Below, piece by piece: positions 1 to 9,116 of a stretch of DNA of 64,000 bases. This DNA is from Pantoea piersonii (GTDB lineage Bacteria > Pseudomonadota > Gammaproteobacteria > Enterobacterales > Enterobacteriaceae), in assembly GCF_003612015.1 (NCBI RefSeq), contig NZ_RARB01000009.1:1-64000 (forward strand), given 5' to 3'. The stretch's first letter is position 1; the number at the start of each line of letters is the position of its first letter. The notes below the pieces were generated by a model. That model had not been told where the DNA came from, did no database searches, and saw only the letters and a program-made list of their open reading frames with translations. A program made the position numbers and the translations under genes.

Positions 1-9
1 CTTCAATTT
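1..9 (-). rRNA. rrs: 16S rRNA, first nine bases only
   Basis: The reverse complement of these bases is AAATTGAAG, the usual 5' end of mature enterobacterial 16S rRNA. It directly follows a recognisable rrn leader on the minus strand. The rest of the gene lies outside the window. In E. coli the operon next to hsrA and rbsR is rrnC, so this is probably its positional equivalent. Confidence 0.85.
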
Positions 10-188
10 AAGTTTGATGCTCAAAGAATTAAACTTCGTAATGAATTACGTGTTCACTCTTGAGACTTGATATTTTTAAAGTCCGCAGACTTTTTGATAT
101 CTGTCCTGCGAGTGCCCACACAGATTGTCTGATAAATTGTTAAAGAGCGATGCAGTCAGCGGCTGAGCCTGCTGCTGCGAGGTGGCGT
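10..188 (-). promoter_or_regulatory. rRNA operon leader with boxA antiterminator
   Basis: This is the transcribed leader between promoter P2 and 16S rRNA. At 137-149 the minus strand reads CGCTCTTTAACAA, matching boxA, where the Nus factors assemble the rRNA antitermination complex. The stretch next to 16S closely resembles the E. coli leader (AAGTCTCAAGAGTGAACACG on the minus strand, about 49-68), which pairs with sequence downstream of 16S in pre-rRNA processing. Confidence 0.85.
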
Positions 189-216
189 ATATTACGCTTT
201 CCTCCCTCAGAGTCAA
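189..216 (-). promoter_or_regulatory. rRNA operon promoter P2
   Basis: On the minus strand a -35 TTGACT (211-216) and a -10 TAATAT (189-194) are separated by 16 bp. The position, between P1 and the boxA leader, is that of rrn P2. Confidence 0.8.
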
Positions 217-310
217 CCACTTTTTTCAGCGATTTTCTCCGGCGGCTCAGCTGCCTGAACCTCCTGAACACCGCGCTTCGTAAGCCGTTGTGCCGTGTCA
301 GTGGAGGCGC

Positions 311-338
311 ATTATAGGGAGTTCTTTCCGGCTGACAA
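311..338 (-). promoter_or_regulatory. rRNA operon promoter P1
   Basis: On the minus strand a -35 TTGTCA (333-338) and a perfect -10 TATAAT (311-316) are 16 bp apart, followed by the GCGCC discriminator typical of growth-rate and ppGpp-controlled rrn P1 promoters. Upstream, 340-385 is rich in A and T tracts and would serve as the UP element; Fis sites would be expected further up but I cannot define them. Confidence 0.88.
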
Positions 339-531
339 GCATTTCTTTGAAATTAATTTCCGGATGCCTTTTTTTTAACCGAACGGTTTAAAAGCACGCT
401 TTTCCGGGTGAAAAACTGCACAGAAACGGACATGCGCGATGGAAATTGCCCCCCTGCCCCTTTATGCCGATGCTATGCTGTCACTTCGGTTCCCCGCCAG
501 TTACTGACACATATATATAGAAGGATTTTCG

Positions 532-1935
532 ATGATACGATCCGCGCGCAGTATGGCCGGTCTGCCATGGATAGCCGCCATGGCGTTTTTTATGCAGGCA
601 CTGGATGCCACCATTCTCAACACCGCGTTACCCGCAATCGCTCACAGTCTCGGCCGCTCTCCTCTGGCCATGCAGTCCGCCGTTATCAGCTACACGCTTA
701 CCGTCGCGATGTTAATTCCCGTCAGCGGCTGGCTCGCTGACCGCTTCGGCACACGCAAGGTGTTTATCATCGCCGTCTCGCTCTTTACCCTTGGCTCGCT
801 GGCCTGCGCCTTTTCGCAATCGCTGACGGTGCTGGTTATCTCACGCATCATTCAGGGCGTTGGCGGCGCGATGATGATGCCCGTGGCGCGTCTGGCGTTG
901 CTGCGCGCCTACCCGCGCAGCGAACTTCTGCCGGTACTGAACTTCGTGACTATGCCTGGTCTGGTCGGCCCGATACTGGGCCCGCTACTCGGCGGACTGC
1001 TGGTCACTTACGCGACCTGGCACTGGATATTCTTAATCAACATTCCCGTCGGCATCCTTGGCATTTTCTATGCGCGTAAATATATGCCGGACTTCACGCT
1101 TCCTAAGCGTCGCTTCGATTTTCTCGGCTTTTTACTGTTCGGCGCTGGGCTGGTTTTGCTCTCTATCGGCATCGAGCTGTTCGGCGAGCGCATCGTCTCC
1201 GCCTGGCTGGCGTCAGGCGTGCTGGCTTTAGGCGTGATACTGCTGCTTCTTTATATTGTTCATGCGCGTCGCCATGCCTCCCCCCTGATCAGCCTGCCGA
1301 TGTTTAAGACCCGTACCTTTTCGGTCGGTATTATCGGCAATATCGCTTCGCGCCTCGGTACCGGCTGCGTACCCTTCCTGATGCCGTTAATGCTGCAGGT
1401 CGGCTTTGGTTTTTCAGCGGTGGTGGCGGGTTGCATGATGGCGCCTACGGCCATAGGCTCGATTCTGGCGAAATCGACGGTGACTCAGGTGCTGCGCCTG
1501 TTCGGCTATCGCCGTACGCTGGTCGGCATAACCGTCATCATCGGCGTCTTAATCGCCAGCTTCGCGCTGCAGTCACCCGCTGAGAGCATCGTTTTTCTGC
1601 TGCTGCCGTTGTTTATTCTTGGTATGTCGATGTCAACGCAGTTCACCGCGATGAATACCATCACGCTGGCCGATCTGAATGATGAGAACGCCAGCGGCGG
1701 CAACAGCGTGCTGGCGGTAACGCAGCAGCTGTCGATTAGCTTTGGCGTCGCGGTGAGTGCGGCGGTGCTGCGCTTTTATCAGGAATTCGAAACCGACACC
1801 GTTACGCAGTTCCATGCAACCTTTCTGACGATGGGCATCGTAACGGTGATCTCGGCCTTTACCTTCGCGCTGCTGCGGTCCGGCGATGGCCGTCATCTCA
1901 TCACCAACCGCGATAAAAAGAAAAAAACCGCTTAG
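532..1935 (+). CDS. hsrA: MFS drug/proton antiporter of the DHA2 family, HsrA-like
   Basis: A 467-residue polytopic inner-membrane protein with about 14 hydrophobic segments. It shows family signatures: the motif [13 protein letters not shown] in helix 1 (about residues 25-37), the loop motif [11 protein letters not shown] after helix 2, and [14 protein letters not shown] in helix 5, which marks proton antiporters. E. coli HsrA has about 475 residues and lies at the same place between rbsR and an rRNA operon. The ATG at 532 follows an AGAAGGA ribosome site at about 520. The gene converges on rbsR and their stop codons overlap by 4 bp. The natural substrate is not known; drug efflux is only the family inference. 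Confidence 0.85.
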   Translation: MIRSARSMAGLPWIAAMAFFMQALDATILNTALPAIAHSLGRSPLAMQSAVISYTLTVAMLIPVSGWLADRFGTRKVFIIAVSLFTLGSLACAFSQSLTVLVISRIIQGVGGAMMMPVARLALLRAYPRSELLPVLNFVTMPGLVGPILGPLLGGLLVTYATWHWIFLINIPVGILGIFYARKYMPDFTLPKRRFDFLGFLLFGAGLVLLSIGIELFGERIVSAWLASGVLALGVILLLLYIVHARRHASPLISLPMFKTRTFSVGIIGNIASRLGTGCVPFLMPLMLQVGFGFSAVVAGCMMAPTAIGSILAKSTVTQVLRLFGYRRTLVGITVIIGVLIASFALQSPAESIVFLLLPLFILGMSMSTQFTAMNTITLADLNDENASGGNSVLAVTQQLSISFGVAVSAAVLRFYQEFETDTVTQFHATFLTMGIVTVISAFTFALLRSGDGRHLITNRDKKKKTA

Positions 1936-2924
1936 GTCGAAGCGCGCACTACCAGTTCCGGCGTCAGCACCAGGGTTTGCTGGCTGGCGTCGGGATCGCT
2001 CAGACGATGGATTAACGTATCTATTGCCAGCTGGCCCAGCTCATCTTTCGGCTGATGGATGGTAGACAACGGCGGTGTCAGATAGCGCGCCAGCTCAATA
2101 TCGTCATATCCCATCACCGCGATATCCTGCGGAATGCGCAACCCCGCTTCAAACAGCGCGTGATAAACGCCGACCGCCATCGCATCGTTACTGGTAAAAA
2201 CCGCCTGCGGCGGTAATGCCAGCGCCAGCAGTTGCTTCATGGCGCTATAGCCGCCCTGAAACTCAAAGTCGCTGTTAACCACATAGCCAGGCGGGATAGC
2301 CAGACCATTCTTCTCCATTGCATGGTAATAGCCCTGCAGACGCATGCGCCCCGGGGTTTTATCCAGCGGACCGGAGATGCAGGCGATGCGCGTATAACCG
2401 GTATCAATCAGATGCTGCGTCGCCATTTCGCCACCCAGCAGCGCATTGTCCTGAATAATATCCCCGCGCCCCTCAAACGGTGCCCAGTCCATCATGACGG
2501 TCGGAATAGAAGGATAGCGGTTAAGAATAGCTGCCGACGGCAGGTGGCTTTCGGTACACATGATGAGCAGCCCATCGACGCGCTTTTGCAGCAGCGTTTC
2601 CAGACTGCGATTCATGCGATCTTCGTCGCCAGCCGTATTACAAAGAATGAGGCTGTAGCCGCGCTCATAGCAGCTGTTTTCGACGCCGCGCACTACTTCG
2701 GCGTAAAAAGGGTTGCTGCTGGTCGTCAGCAACATGCCGATCGTATGCGTCTGGTTAAGCTTGAGGCTGCGCGCCAGCGCCGAGGGCGCATAGTTCAGCG
2801 TGCTGATTGCCTGATCGACCTTCTCGCGCACCGCCTCACTGACAAAACGGTTATTGTTGATAACGTGCGAGACGGTAGAGGTGGAGACGCCCGCCAGGCG
2901 GGCGACATCTTTCATGGTAGCCAA
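1932..2924 (-). CDS. rbsR: Ribose operon repressor RbsR, LacI family
   Basis: A 330-residue repressor. Residues 3-25 ([20 protein letters not shown]) form the LacI-type helix-turn-helix, followed by the hinge helix (PSALARSLK) and a periplasmic-binding-protein-like ligand domain that in this family binds ribose. It is the last gene of the rbs operon, 3 bp after rbsK. Two palindromes with the core CGAAACGTTTCG upstream of rbsD are its evident operators, so the operon should be autoregulated. The length matches the E. coli protein (330). Confidence 0.95.
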   Translation of the reverse strand: MATMKDVARLAGVSTSTVSHVINNNRFVSEAVREKVDQAISTLNYAPSALARSLKLNQTHTIGMLLTTSSNPFYAEVVRGVENSCYERGYSLILCNTAGDEDRMNRSLETLLQKRVDGLLIMCTESHLPSAAILNRYPSIPTVMMDWAPFEGRGDIIQDNALLGGEMATQHLIDTGYTRIACISGPLDKTPGRMRLQGYYHAMEKNGLAIPPGYVVNSDFEFQGGYSAMKQLLALALPPQAVFTSNDAMAVGVYHALFEAGLRIPQDIAVMGYDDIELARYLTPPLSTIHQPKDELGQLAIDTLIHRLSDPDASQQTLVLTPELVVRAST

Positions 2925-2927
2925 GGC

Positions 2928-3857
2928 TTAACTCTGCTGAAGTAAAAAATCGTCGATTTCCGCGCGCCACGGCACAGAGGGCTGCGCACCCGGACGCGTG
3001 ACAGCGATAGCCGCCGCTGCATGGGCGAAGCGCACCGCCTCATGCAGGCTTTTGCCCTCCAGCCGCGCCGTAATAAACGCGCCGTTAAAGGTATCGCCTG
3101 CGGCAATGGTATCTACCGCTTTCACCGTGAAACCGGCAATGCGTTCGCCTTTGCCCTGCTCGCTCAGCCAGACGCCGCGGCGCCCCAGCGTAATCAGTAC
3201 CGTACCAATGCCTTTAGCGTGCAGCGCCTCAGCGGCGCGAGCGGCCTCTTCATCACTGGTAACGGCAATGCCGGTCAGGCTTTCCGCTTCGGTTTCATTA
3301 GGCGTAATGATATCCACCAGCGCCAGCAGCTCATCATCGAGCGGCGTCGCCGGGGCAGGGTTGAGGATGACCTGAGTCTGATGGGCGCGAGCAATCTTCG
3401 CCGCGGCTAATACGCTTTCCAGCGGCGACTCCAGCTGCATAAGCAGCGCCGAGGCGTTAACGATAACCTGCTGATGACGCGTCACGCAGGCGGGCGTCAG
3501 CGCCGCATTGGCACCAGCGCAGATGCCGATACTGTTTTCGCCTTCGCCATTGACGAAAATCATCGCCACGCCAGTCGGTTCGCCGCTGATGGTCTCAACC
3601 GAGGCGGCATCGATGCCGTCCTGCGTCAGCTGTGCGCGGATACGTTCACCGATGGCGTCATCGCCAAGACAGGCGATAAAGGCGATATCTGCGCCAGCCC
3701 GTCCGGCGGCAACCGCCTGGTTCGCCCCTTTGCCGCCAAACGCAACGGTGTACTGCTCCCCGATCACCGTTTCGCCGGGACGGGGAAAGTGCGCGAGGTT
3801 AAGAATGTGGTCAGCATTAATGCTGCCGAGAACGGCCAGTTTTGCGCTTTTGCTCAT
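2928..3857 (-). CDS. rbsK: Ribokinase RbsK
   Basis: A 309-residue PfkB-family kinase that phosphorylates D-ribose at O5 with ATP, feeding the pentose phosphate pathway. Seen in the sequence: the N-terminal substrate motif GSINADHILNLAHFPRPGET, the GGKGANQAVAAGRAGA glycine motif (about residues 42-57), and the catalytic DTIAAGDTFNGAF motif near residue 250 with the general-base Asp. It lies 66 bp after rbsB, a gap holding a hairpin, and 3 bp before rbsR. Confidence 0.96.
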   Translation of the reverse strand: MSKSAKLAVLGSINADHILNLAHFPRPGETVIGEQYTVAFGGKGANQAVAAGRAGADIAFIACLGDDAIGERIRAQLTQDGIDAASVETISGEPTGVAMIFVNGEGENSIGICAGANAALTPACVTRHQQVIVNASALLMQLESPLESVLAAAKIARAHQTQVILNPAPATPLDDELLALVDIITPNETEAESLTGIAVTSDEEAARAAEALHAKGIGTVLITLGRRGVWLSEQGKGERIAGFTVKAVDTIAAGDTFNGAFITARLEGKSLHEAVRFAHAAAAIAVTRPGAQPSVPWRAEIDDFLLQQS

Positions 3858-3877
3858 AGGGTGTGATCCAGAAAGAG

Positions 3878-3903
3878 TGCGCCACCGGTTTAAGGGTGGC
3901 GCA
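3878..3903 (-). other. Hairpin between rbsB and rbsK
   Basis: A perfect 9-bp inverted repeat (TGCGCCACC / GGTGGCGCA) with an 8-nt loop, without a T-run. It lies in the rbsB-rbsK gap. Such 3' hairpins often protect the upstream binding-protein message and lower expression of the following kinase, which would give an excess of RbsB. That role is inferred. Confidence 0.55.
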
Positions 3904-3923
3904 TTGCCCTGCTTTTCTTTGAG

Positions 3924-4799
3924 TTATTTGGTGACCAGTTTCAGGTCAACGGGATTGATGGCCTGCACTTTTTCACCTTTCAGCACTTTATCAGCGGTAT
4001 CAACGCCAATCATGCCGATCTTATCCGGCATCTGAGCGACTGTCGCCGCCAGCTTGCCGCCTTCGACCGCTTTCACGCCGTCGGCGGTGCCGTCAAAGCC
4101 GACTACCACGACATCAGATTTCCCGGCGGTTTGCAATGCGCGTAACGCGCCAAGCGCCATTTCATCATTTTGCGCAAATACCGCCTGCACGTCCGGATGC
4201 GCCTGCAGCAGGTTCTGCATCACGTTCAGGCCTTTAGTGCGATCGAAGTCCGCCGGCTGGCTCGCCAGCACCTGGAATTTATGCGCATCGGCGGCCTGCT
4301 TAAAGCCTTCGCCGCGCTCGCGCGCCGCAGAGGTTCCTGCAATGCCCTGCAGTTCAATAATTTTCGCGCTGTCGCCCAGGCGTTTAGCAATGTAGTCGCC
4401 CGCCATTTTACCGCCGAAACGGTTGTCGGAGGCGACATGGCTTACCACCTTGCCCTGCGCCGCCACGCGGTCCAGCGTGATCACCGGAATATTCGCCTGG
4501 TTCGCCATTTTCACCGCGTTGCCGACCGCATCGGAATCGGTTGGGTTGATCAGCAGCAGTCTGGCGCCGCGCACGGTGAGATCCTGCACGTTAGCCAGCT
4601 CTTTTGCCGGGTTGTTCTGCGAATCCAGCACCACCAGGTTATAGCCCAGTTTGTCAGCCTCTTTCTGCGCGCCCTCTTTCAGCGAGACGAAGAAGGGGTT
4701 ATTCAGCGTAGAGACCACCAGCGCGATGGTATCCTTCGCCATTGCGCTGGCGCTTAAGGTCGCGCCAAGGATCACTGCCAGTGCGGTCAACTTTTTCAT
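3924..4799 (-). CDS. rbsB: Ribose ABC transporter, periplasmic binding protein RbsB
   Basis: A 291-residue periplasmic protein with a signal peptide (MKKL, hydrophobic core, cleavage after ASAMA) and mature start [20 protein letters not shown], nearly the E. coli sequence. It captures ribose and delivers it to RbsC. Two ATG codons in a row are possible starts: 4802 lies only 4 nt from the AGGA site at 4807-4810, while 4799 lies 7 nt away and is preferred. Conserved ligand-pocket stretches such as [13 protein letters not shown] and GFDGTADG are intact. Confidence 0.95.
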   Translation of the reverse strand: MKKLTALAVILGATLSASAMAKDTIALVVSTLNNPFFVSLKEGAQKEADKLGYNLVVLDSQNNPAKELANVQDLTVRGARLLLINPTDSDAVGNAVKMANQANIPVITLDRVAAQGKVVSHVASDNRFGGKMAGDYIAKRLGDSAKIIELQGIAGTSAARERGEGFKQAADAHKFQVLASQPADFDRTKGLNVMQNLLQAHPDVQAVFAQNDEMALGALRALQTAGKSDVVVVGFDGTADGVKAVEGGKLAATVAQMPDKIGMIGVDTADKVLKGEKVQAINPVDLKLVTK

Positions 4800-4825
4800 C
4801 ATTTCATCCTGTGTAAAGGTCAGAG

Positions 4826-5797
4826 TTATTTACTGCTTTTGTTATCCACCAGTACCGCCAGCAGGATTACCACCGCTTTTACGATCATCTGGTAGTAGGA
4901 AGAGACGCCCATCAGGTTCAGGCCGTTATTAAGGAAGCCCAGGATCAGCGCGCCGATCAGGGTGCCCATAATGCGCCCTTTGCCCCCTGCCAGGCTGGTG
5001 CCGCCCAGCACAACCGCCGCGATAGCGTCCAGCTCGTAGCCGGTCCCCGCCGTCGGCTGCGCGGAAGAGAGGCGCGCGACTTCAATGGTGCCCGCCAGCG
5101 CCGCCAGCATGCCGCTCAGGGCATAGACGATCACTTTTACGCGGTTTACGTTAATGCCGGAGAGGCGCGTCGCCGCTTCATTGCCGCCCAGCGCGTAGAT
5201 ATAGCGGCCGAGACGCGTGTGGTGCAGCATGTACCAGGCGAGCAGGAAGACAACGGCCATCAGCCACACCGGCGTCGGAATGCCCAGCGGGCGGCCGATA
5301 CCGAACCAGCCGAAGAGATCGGCATTGTCGTTAAAGCCGGTATTAATCGGGCTGCCGTCGGTGTAGACCATCGTGACGCCACGCAGCAGCAGCATCATCA
5401 CCAGGGTGGCGATAAAGGCCTGCACCTTGCCGCGCGCCACAATAGTGCCGGTAACGGCGCCAATCGCCGCGCCCAGCGCCAGCGCGCCCGCCACTGCCAC
5501 CAGCGCGTTCACTTCCATACCCACCAGCGAAGCGGCTACCGCGCCCGTTAGCGCCAGCAGCGATCCCACCGAGAGATCAATGCCGGAAGTCAGGATCACC
5601 AGCGTCATACCAACAGCCATAATGGCGTTGACCGAGGTCTGCTGCAGGATATTGAACAGGTTCGCTACGGTGAAAAAGTTGGGGCTCTGGCTCGCTACCA
5701 CCGCGATCAACACAATGAGCGCAATCAGCGATTTTTGCTCCATCAGCCAGGCTTTGCTGAACCAGCGACGGCTGGACGGTAAGGTTTGAGTACTCAT
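4826..5797 (-). CDS. rbsC: Ribose ABC transporter permease RbsC
   Basis: A 323-residue polytopic membrane protein of the branched-chain/ribose permease family. It forms the channel through which ribose passes, energised by RbsA. The family motif [18 protein letters not shown] occurs near residue 70, and the late EAAxxxG-like loop is followed by [20 protein letters not shown]. Its start overlaps the rbsA stop by 4 bp, which suggests translational coupling. rbsB follows after 26 bp. Confidence 0.95.
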   Translation of the reverse strand: MSTQTLPSSRRWFSKAWLMEQKSLIALIVLIAVVASQSPNFFTVANLFNILQQTSVNAIMAVGMTLVILTSGIDLSVGSLLALTGAVAASLVGMEVNALVAVAGALALGAAIGAVTGTIVARGKVQAFIATLVMMLLLRGVTMVYTDGSPINTGFNDNADLFGWFGIGRPLGIPTPVWLMAVVFLLAWYMLHHTRLGRYIYALGGNEAATRLSGINVNRVKVIVYALSGMLAALAGTIEVARLSSAQPTAGTGYELDAIAAVVLGGTSLAGGKGRIMGTLIGALILGFLNNGLNLMGVSSYYQMIVKAVVILLAVLVDNKSSK

Positions 5798-7299
5798 ACA
5801 ACTAAATCCTCGCTGTGTTGCTTGCCTACGGCTGCCGCCATTAAAGATTCCTGCGTCGCCTGCTCACGGGTAAATTCGCCGCCTGAACGGCCTTCATGCA
5901 TCACCAGGATGCGGTCGCTCATGCCGAGCACTTCCGGCATCTCAGATGAAACCAGGATGATGCTTAGCCCTTCGGCCTTGAACTGATTGATAAGCTGGTA
6001 AATTTCTTTTTTCGCGCCGACGTCAACACCGCGCGTCGGTTCATCCAGAATCAGCACGTTGGGACGCGTCATCAGCCCGCGCGCGATGGCCACTTTTTGC
6101 TGATTGCCGCCAGAGAGCAGACCGATAGCCTGATCCATCGAGGGCGTCTTGATATTGAAGAGGCGAATAAAATCGCCTACCGCCAGCTGCTCTGCGGCAT
6201 GCTTCAGACTGCCGCCGCGGCTGAAATAGCGCAGCGCCGTCAGCGACATGTTCTCTTTCACCGACATGCCCAGCACCAGTCCGTCGCGTTTGCGGTCTTC
6301 AGAGATATAGACGATGCCGCTGGCCAGCCCGTCCTGCGGCGCGCGCGTCGCGATCTCTTTCCCGTCGAGCCAGACACGGCCTTTGCTGCGCGGCAATGCG
6401 CCATAGAGCAACTTCATCAGTTCGGTGCGTCCGGCGCCCATTAACCCGGACACGCCAAGAATTTCGCCTTTGCGCAGCGTGAAGCTGACATCGTGCACGC
6501 CCGGCCCGCTGAGGTTTTCAACCTTGAGACGGATTTCGCCCGGCGCCTGGTCGAGGCGCGGATACTGATCTTCCAGCTTGCGCCCCACCATCATCTCGAT
6601 CAGGCCCTCTTCGCTGAGCGTGTTTACGGGACGCTCGGCAATAAACTGGCCGTCGCGGAAGACCGTGACGTCATCGCAAATCTCAAAGATCTCTTTCATG
6701 CGGTGAGAGATATAAACAATGCCGCAGCCCTGCGCCTTCAGCTCGTTGATAACGCGAAACAGCGACAGCGTTTCGGTATCGGTAAGCGCGTCGGTCGGCT
6801 CATCCATGATGATCACCTGCGACTTAAAGCTCAGTACTTTAGCGATCTCCACCATCTGCTGGTCGCCGATCGACAGATCGCCCACCAGCTTGTGGCTGTT
6901 AAAGCGCAGATTGAGGCGCTTCAATAACGCATCCGCCTCGGCATACATCTGCTTCCAGTTGATCCGGCCAAAACGGTTAACGAACTCGCGACCCAGGAAG
7001 ATGTTTTCCGCCACGCTCAGCTGCGGGATCAGGTTCAGCTCCTGGTGAATAATGCCGATGCCCGCTTCCTGCGACGCTTTGGGGCCGCTGAAGGTAGTCT
7101 CCTCGCCGAGCCAGCGCAGCGAACCTGCATCGCGGCTATAGATGCCGGTCAGCACCTTCATCATGGTGGACTTACCGGCGCCGTTCTCGCCTACCAGCGC
7201 CATTACGCGTCCTGGATAGACCGCCAGCGACGCGCTCTTTAGCGCCTTTACGCCGGGAAAGGACTTCTCAATCCCCTGGAGCTGTAATAAGGGTTGCAT
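5794..7299 (-). CDS. rbsA: Ribose ABC transporter ATP-binding protein RbsA
   Basis: A 501-residue protein with two ABC domains in tandem, as usual for sugar importers of this family. Domain 1 has Walker [10 protein letters not shown] (residues 37-45), signature [13 protein letters not shown] and Walker B VIIMDEP. Domain 2 has the degenerate P-loop GLMGAGRTE, signature [14 protein letters not shown] and [11 protein letters not shown]. Length equals the E. coli protein (501). It lies 7 bp after rbsD and overlaps rbsC by 4 bp. Confidence 0.95.
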   Translation of the reverse strand: MQPLLQLQGIEKSFPGVKALKSASLAVYPGRVMALVGENGAGKSTMMKVLTGIYSRDAGSLRWLGEETTFSGPKASQEAGIGIIHQELNLIPQLSVAENIFLGREFVNRFGRINWKQMYAEADALLKRLNLRFNSHKLVGDLSIGDQQMVEIAKVLSFKSQVIIMDEPTDALTDTETLSLFRVINELKAQGCGIVYISHRMKEIFEICDDVTVFRDGQFIAERPVNTLSEEGLIEMMVGRKLEDQYPRLDQAPGEIRLKVENLSGPGVHDVSFTLRKGEILGVSGLMGAGRTELMKLLYGALPRSKGRVWLDGKEIATRAPQDGLASGIVYISEDRKRDGLVLGMSVKENMSLTALRYFSRGGSLKHAAEQLAVGDFIRLFNIKTPSMDQAIGLLSGGNQQKVAIARGLMTRPNVLILDEPTRGVDVGAKKEIYQLINQFKAEGLSIILVSSEMPEVLGMSDRILVMHEGRSGGEFTREQATQESLMAAAVGKQHSEDLVV

Positions 7300-7306
7300 A
7301 ACGGCC

Positions 7307-7726
7307 TCAGAAGGTGACGCCAGCGCTCAGGATGACATTCGCAAACGGAGAGCACTCTCCGCTGCGAATGACCGCCTGACTGCGTTGAGTCTGTTGTTTG
7401 AACTGTTCGTGACTGATGTAATGCACTGCAATGCTGTTTCCCTGGTGCTGTTGCAAGGCTTCGAGCACGGCGAGAAGCTCGCTATGGAGCTGCGGATTGT
7501 GCTGCTTGATCTCTTCCGCCATCAGGGCGCTTTCCACCTGCATCTCCAGCGTGACGGCTTCCACCACCTGCATAAAATCGGGCGTACCCGGCGTAAGCGC
7601 CAGATCAATACGCTGCGGTCCCGCCGGGATCGGTAAACCGGCATCGGCGATAGTCAGCGTATCCGTATGGCCCAGGCGGGCAATCACGTAAGAGAGTTCA
7701 GCGTTTAACAGGCGACCTTTTTTCAT
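7307..7726 (-). CDS. rbsD: D-ribose pyranase RbsD
   Basis: A 139-residue enzyme, the usual length, that interconverts beta-pyranose and furanose forms of ribose so that RbsK receives its substrate. The N-terminal [34 protein letters not shown] contains the catalytic His20 and Asp28 region. It is the first gene of the operon, directly downstream of the RbsR-controlled promoter. Confidence 0.95.
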   Translation of the reverse strand: MKKGRLLNAELSYVIARLGHTDTLTIADAGLPIPAGPQRIDLALTPGTPDFMQVVEAVTLEMQVESALMAEEIKQHNPQLHSELLAVLEALQQHQGNSIAVHYISHEQFKQQTQRSQAVIRSGECSPFANVILSAGVTF

Positions 7727-7738
7727 TTTTTGCTCCAG

Positions 7739-7754
7739 AGCGAAACGTTTCGCT
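7739..7754. promoter_or_regulatory. RbsR operator O1, perfect 16-bp palindrome
   Basis: The sequence AGCGAAACGTTTCGCT is a perfect palindrome and matches the LacI-family RbsR operator. It covers the inferred transcription start (about 7754) and the first bases of the rbs message, so RbsR bound here would block initiation. It lies 12 bp before the rbsD start codon. Confidence 0.88.
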
Positions 7755-7760
7755 AGCGGC

Positions 7761-7788
7761 AGTGTATGAAATGGCGGCAGTAACTCAA
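7761..7788 (-). promoter_or_regulatory. rbs operon promoter
   Basis: On the minus strand TTGAGT (7783-7788) and TACACT (7761-7766) are separated by 16 bp. The predicted start near 7754 falls inside operator O1. The spacing to O1 and to the upstream CRP-like site fits an activatable, repressible promoter. Confidence 0.7.
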
Positions 7789-7805
7789 CGAGGGAGATCG
7801 AGAAG

Positions 7806-7830
7806 TGTGATCGTCATCGAAACGTTTCGC
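7806..7830. promoter_or_regulatory. Upstream RbsR operator O2 overlapping a CRP-like half site
   Basis: A second palindrome with the core CGAAACGTTTCG lies at 7818-7829. Its centre is 77 bp from that of O1. Directly adjoining, TGTGA at 7806-7810 with six bases to TCGAA resembles half of a CRP site. Its centre is about 60 bp upstream of the predicted start, the class I position. O2 and the CRP-like site overlap, so RbsR could both loop to O1 and exclude CRP. The CRP call is weak because only one half matches well. Confidence 0.65.
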
Positions 7831-7859
7831 GCGCGCTGACGAGAATTTGGCTTAGGCGG

Positions 7860-7883
7860 AAAAAAGGGCCGCTGAAACGGCCC
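7860..7883 (-). terminator. Rho-independent terminator of ygiW
   Basis: Read on the minus strand: stem GGGCCG / CGGCCC with loop TTTCAG, followed by six T. It starts 14 bp after the ygiW stop codon. Confidence 0.8.
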
Positions 7884-7896
7884 GATGTGGAAAGTA

Positions 7897-8292
7897 TCAG
7901 GGCGCTTTGCGTACCCGTTTGACGTCAAGTTCAATGCTGTTGAAATCTTTGTCCAGCTCGCCCGTCAGCTCAACGCGGTCTTTCGGCGTAACAGTCAGAC
8001 CATCCCAGCGCTTGTGGTCGATCTCTACTTTCATGGTGCCGGTAGCGTCGCGGAACAGATAATCTTCATCGCCGATCTGCTTCTCCAGCTGGCCGCGTAC
8101 GGTGATCCAGCTGTCATCTTTCATCTCTTCCGCCTGCTTAACGGTCACCACGCTGCCCTGATCGTTTTGAAAACCGCCCTGTTTCGCCTGGACTGCAGGC
8201 GCATTCGCATCGACGAATCCGCCCTGCGCGGCGGCAAAAACCGGCGCGGTAGCCAGCGCCAGGATAGCTAAAAGTGCGGCATGCTTTTTCAT
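7897..8292 (-). CDS. ygiW: Periplasmic BOF-family (OB-fold) protein, YgiW-like
   Basis: A 131-residue protein with a signal peptide (MKKHAALLAILALATAPVFA, cleavage about residue 21) and one bacterial OB-fold domain, with the typical WITVRGQLEKQIGDEDYLFRDATG stretch. YgiW (VisP in Salmonella) is linked to stress tolerance and acts in the periplasm. Immediately after the signal peptide the motif QGGF occurs twice, as is common in this family. It is divergent from qseBC with a QseB-type box between them, the same arrangement as in E. coli, so QseB probably controls it. Confidence 0.88.
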   Translation of the reverse strand: MKKHAALLAILALATAPVFAAAQGGFVDANAPAVQAKQGGFQNDQGSVVTVKQAEEMKDDSWITVRGQLEKQIGDEDYLFRDATGTMKVEIDHKRWDGLTVTPKDRVELTGELDKDFNSIELDVKRVRKAP

Positions 8293-8350
8293 CTTTTCAC
8301 CTCTTTTCCATGAATGTCTCTTGTGTACGCCCTTATTAAAACAGCCAGTT

Positions 8351-8366
8351 CTTAACAGGATCTTAA
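8351..8366. promoter_or_regulatory. QseB/PmrA-type response regulator box
   Basis: The direct repeat CTTAAC-AGGAT-CTTAAG has an 11-bp period and fits the YTTAAK-N5-YTTAAK box shared by PmrA (BasR) and QseB. It lies between divergent ygiW and qseB, where QseB autoregulation is expected. Confidence 0.7.
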
Positions 8367-8453
8367 GGGGTAAAAAAAGGCGAAAAGCCGCGATATCGCC
8401 TGTACAAGCGGTGTTCTGCTTCGTATAAAGCCTTTGCGGATTAAGGAGAGATT

Positions 8454-9116
8454 ATGCGCATTTTACTGATTGAGGATGATCGGCTGATTGGTGATGGCAT
8501 CAAGGCCGGACTGGGCAAGCTGGGCTTCAGCGTTGACTGGTTTGTCTCCGGCGACGAGGGGTTCGCCGCGCTGCATGCCGCGCCCTGGGACGCGGTGATC
8601 CTCGACTTATCGCTGCCGCAGCGCGATGGACTGGATATCCTGCGCGCCTGGCGACAGCAGGGCGCGGAGGTGCCGGTGCTGATCCTGACCGCACGCGACG
8701 CCCTCGATCAGCGTGTCGAAGGTCTGCAGCTCGGCGCTGACGATTACCTTTGTAAACCCTTCGCGCTGACCGAAGTGGCGGCGCGGCTGCAGGCATTAAT
8801 CCGTCGCCGTCACGGCCAGCTACAGCCAGAACTGCGCCACGGCACGCTGGTTATGCAGCCCGCAAGCCACAGCGTTACGCTGGATGGCGAACCTCTGACC
8901 TTAACGAGCCGCGAGCTGGCGCTGCTGGAACTCTTCCTGCGCAATCCTGGCCGCGTGCTGACGCGCAGCCAGCTTGAGGAGAAGCTCTACAGCTGGGACG
9001 CCGACGTCTCCAGCAACGCGGTTGAAGTGCATATTCACCACCTGCGTAAAAAGCTCGGCACCGCCTTTATCCGCACCGTACACGGCGTTGGTTATATTCT
9101 GGGAGAAGCGGAATGA
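8454..9116 (+). CDS. qseB: Two-component response regulator QseB
   Basis: A 220-residue OmpR/PhoB-family regulator. The receiver domain (1-115) has the acidic pair ED at 7-8, the phosphoacceptor Asp51 ([12 protein letters not shown]), Thr79 and Lys101 (KPF). The winged-helix DNA-binding domain (about 125-218) ends in [10 protein letters not shown]. The stop codon overlaps the qseC start in ATGA. It appears fully intact, although its partner kinase is interrupted; see qseC. Regulates ygiW, itself and, in relatives, motility and surface genes. Confidence 0.92.
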   Translation: MRILLIEDDRLIGDGIKAGLGKLGFSVDWFVSGDEGFAALHAAPWDAVILDLSLPQRDGLDILRAWRQQGAEVPVLILTARDALDQRVEGLQLGADDYLCKPFALTEVAARLQALIRRRHGQLQPELRHGTLVMQPASHSVTLDGEPLTLTSRELALLELFLRNPGRVLTRSQLEEKLYSWDADVSSNAVEVHIHHLRKKLGTAFIRTVHGVGYILGEAE

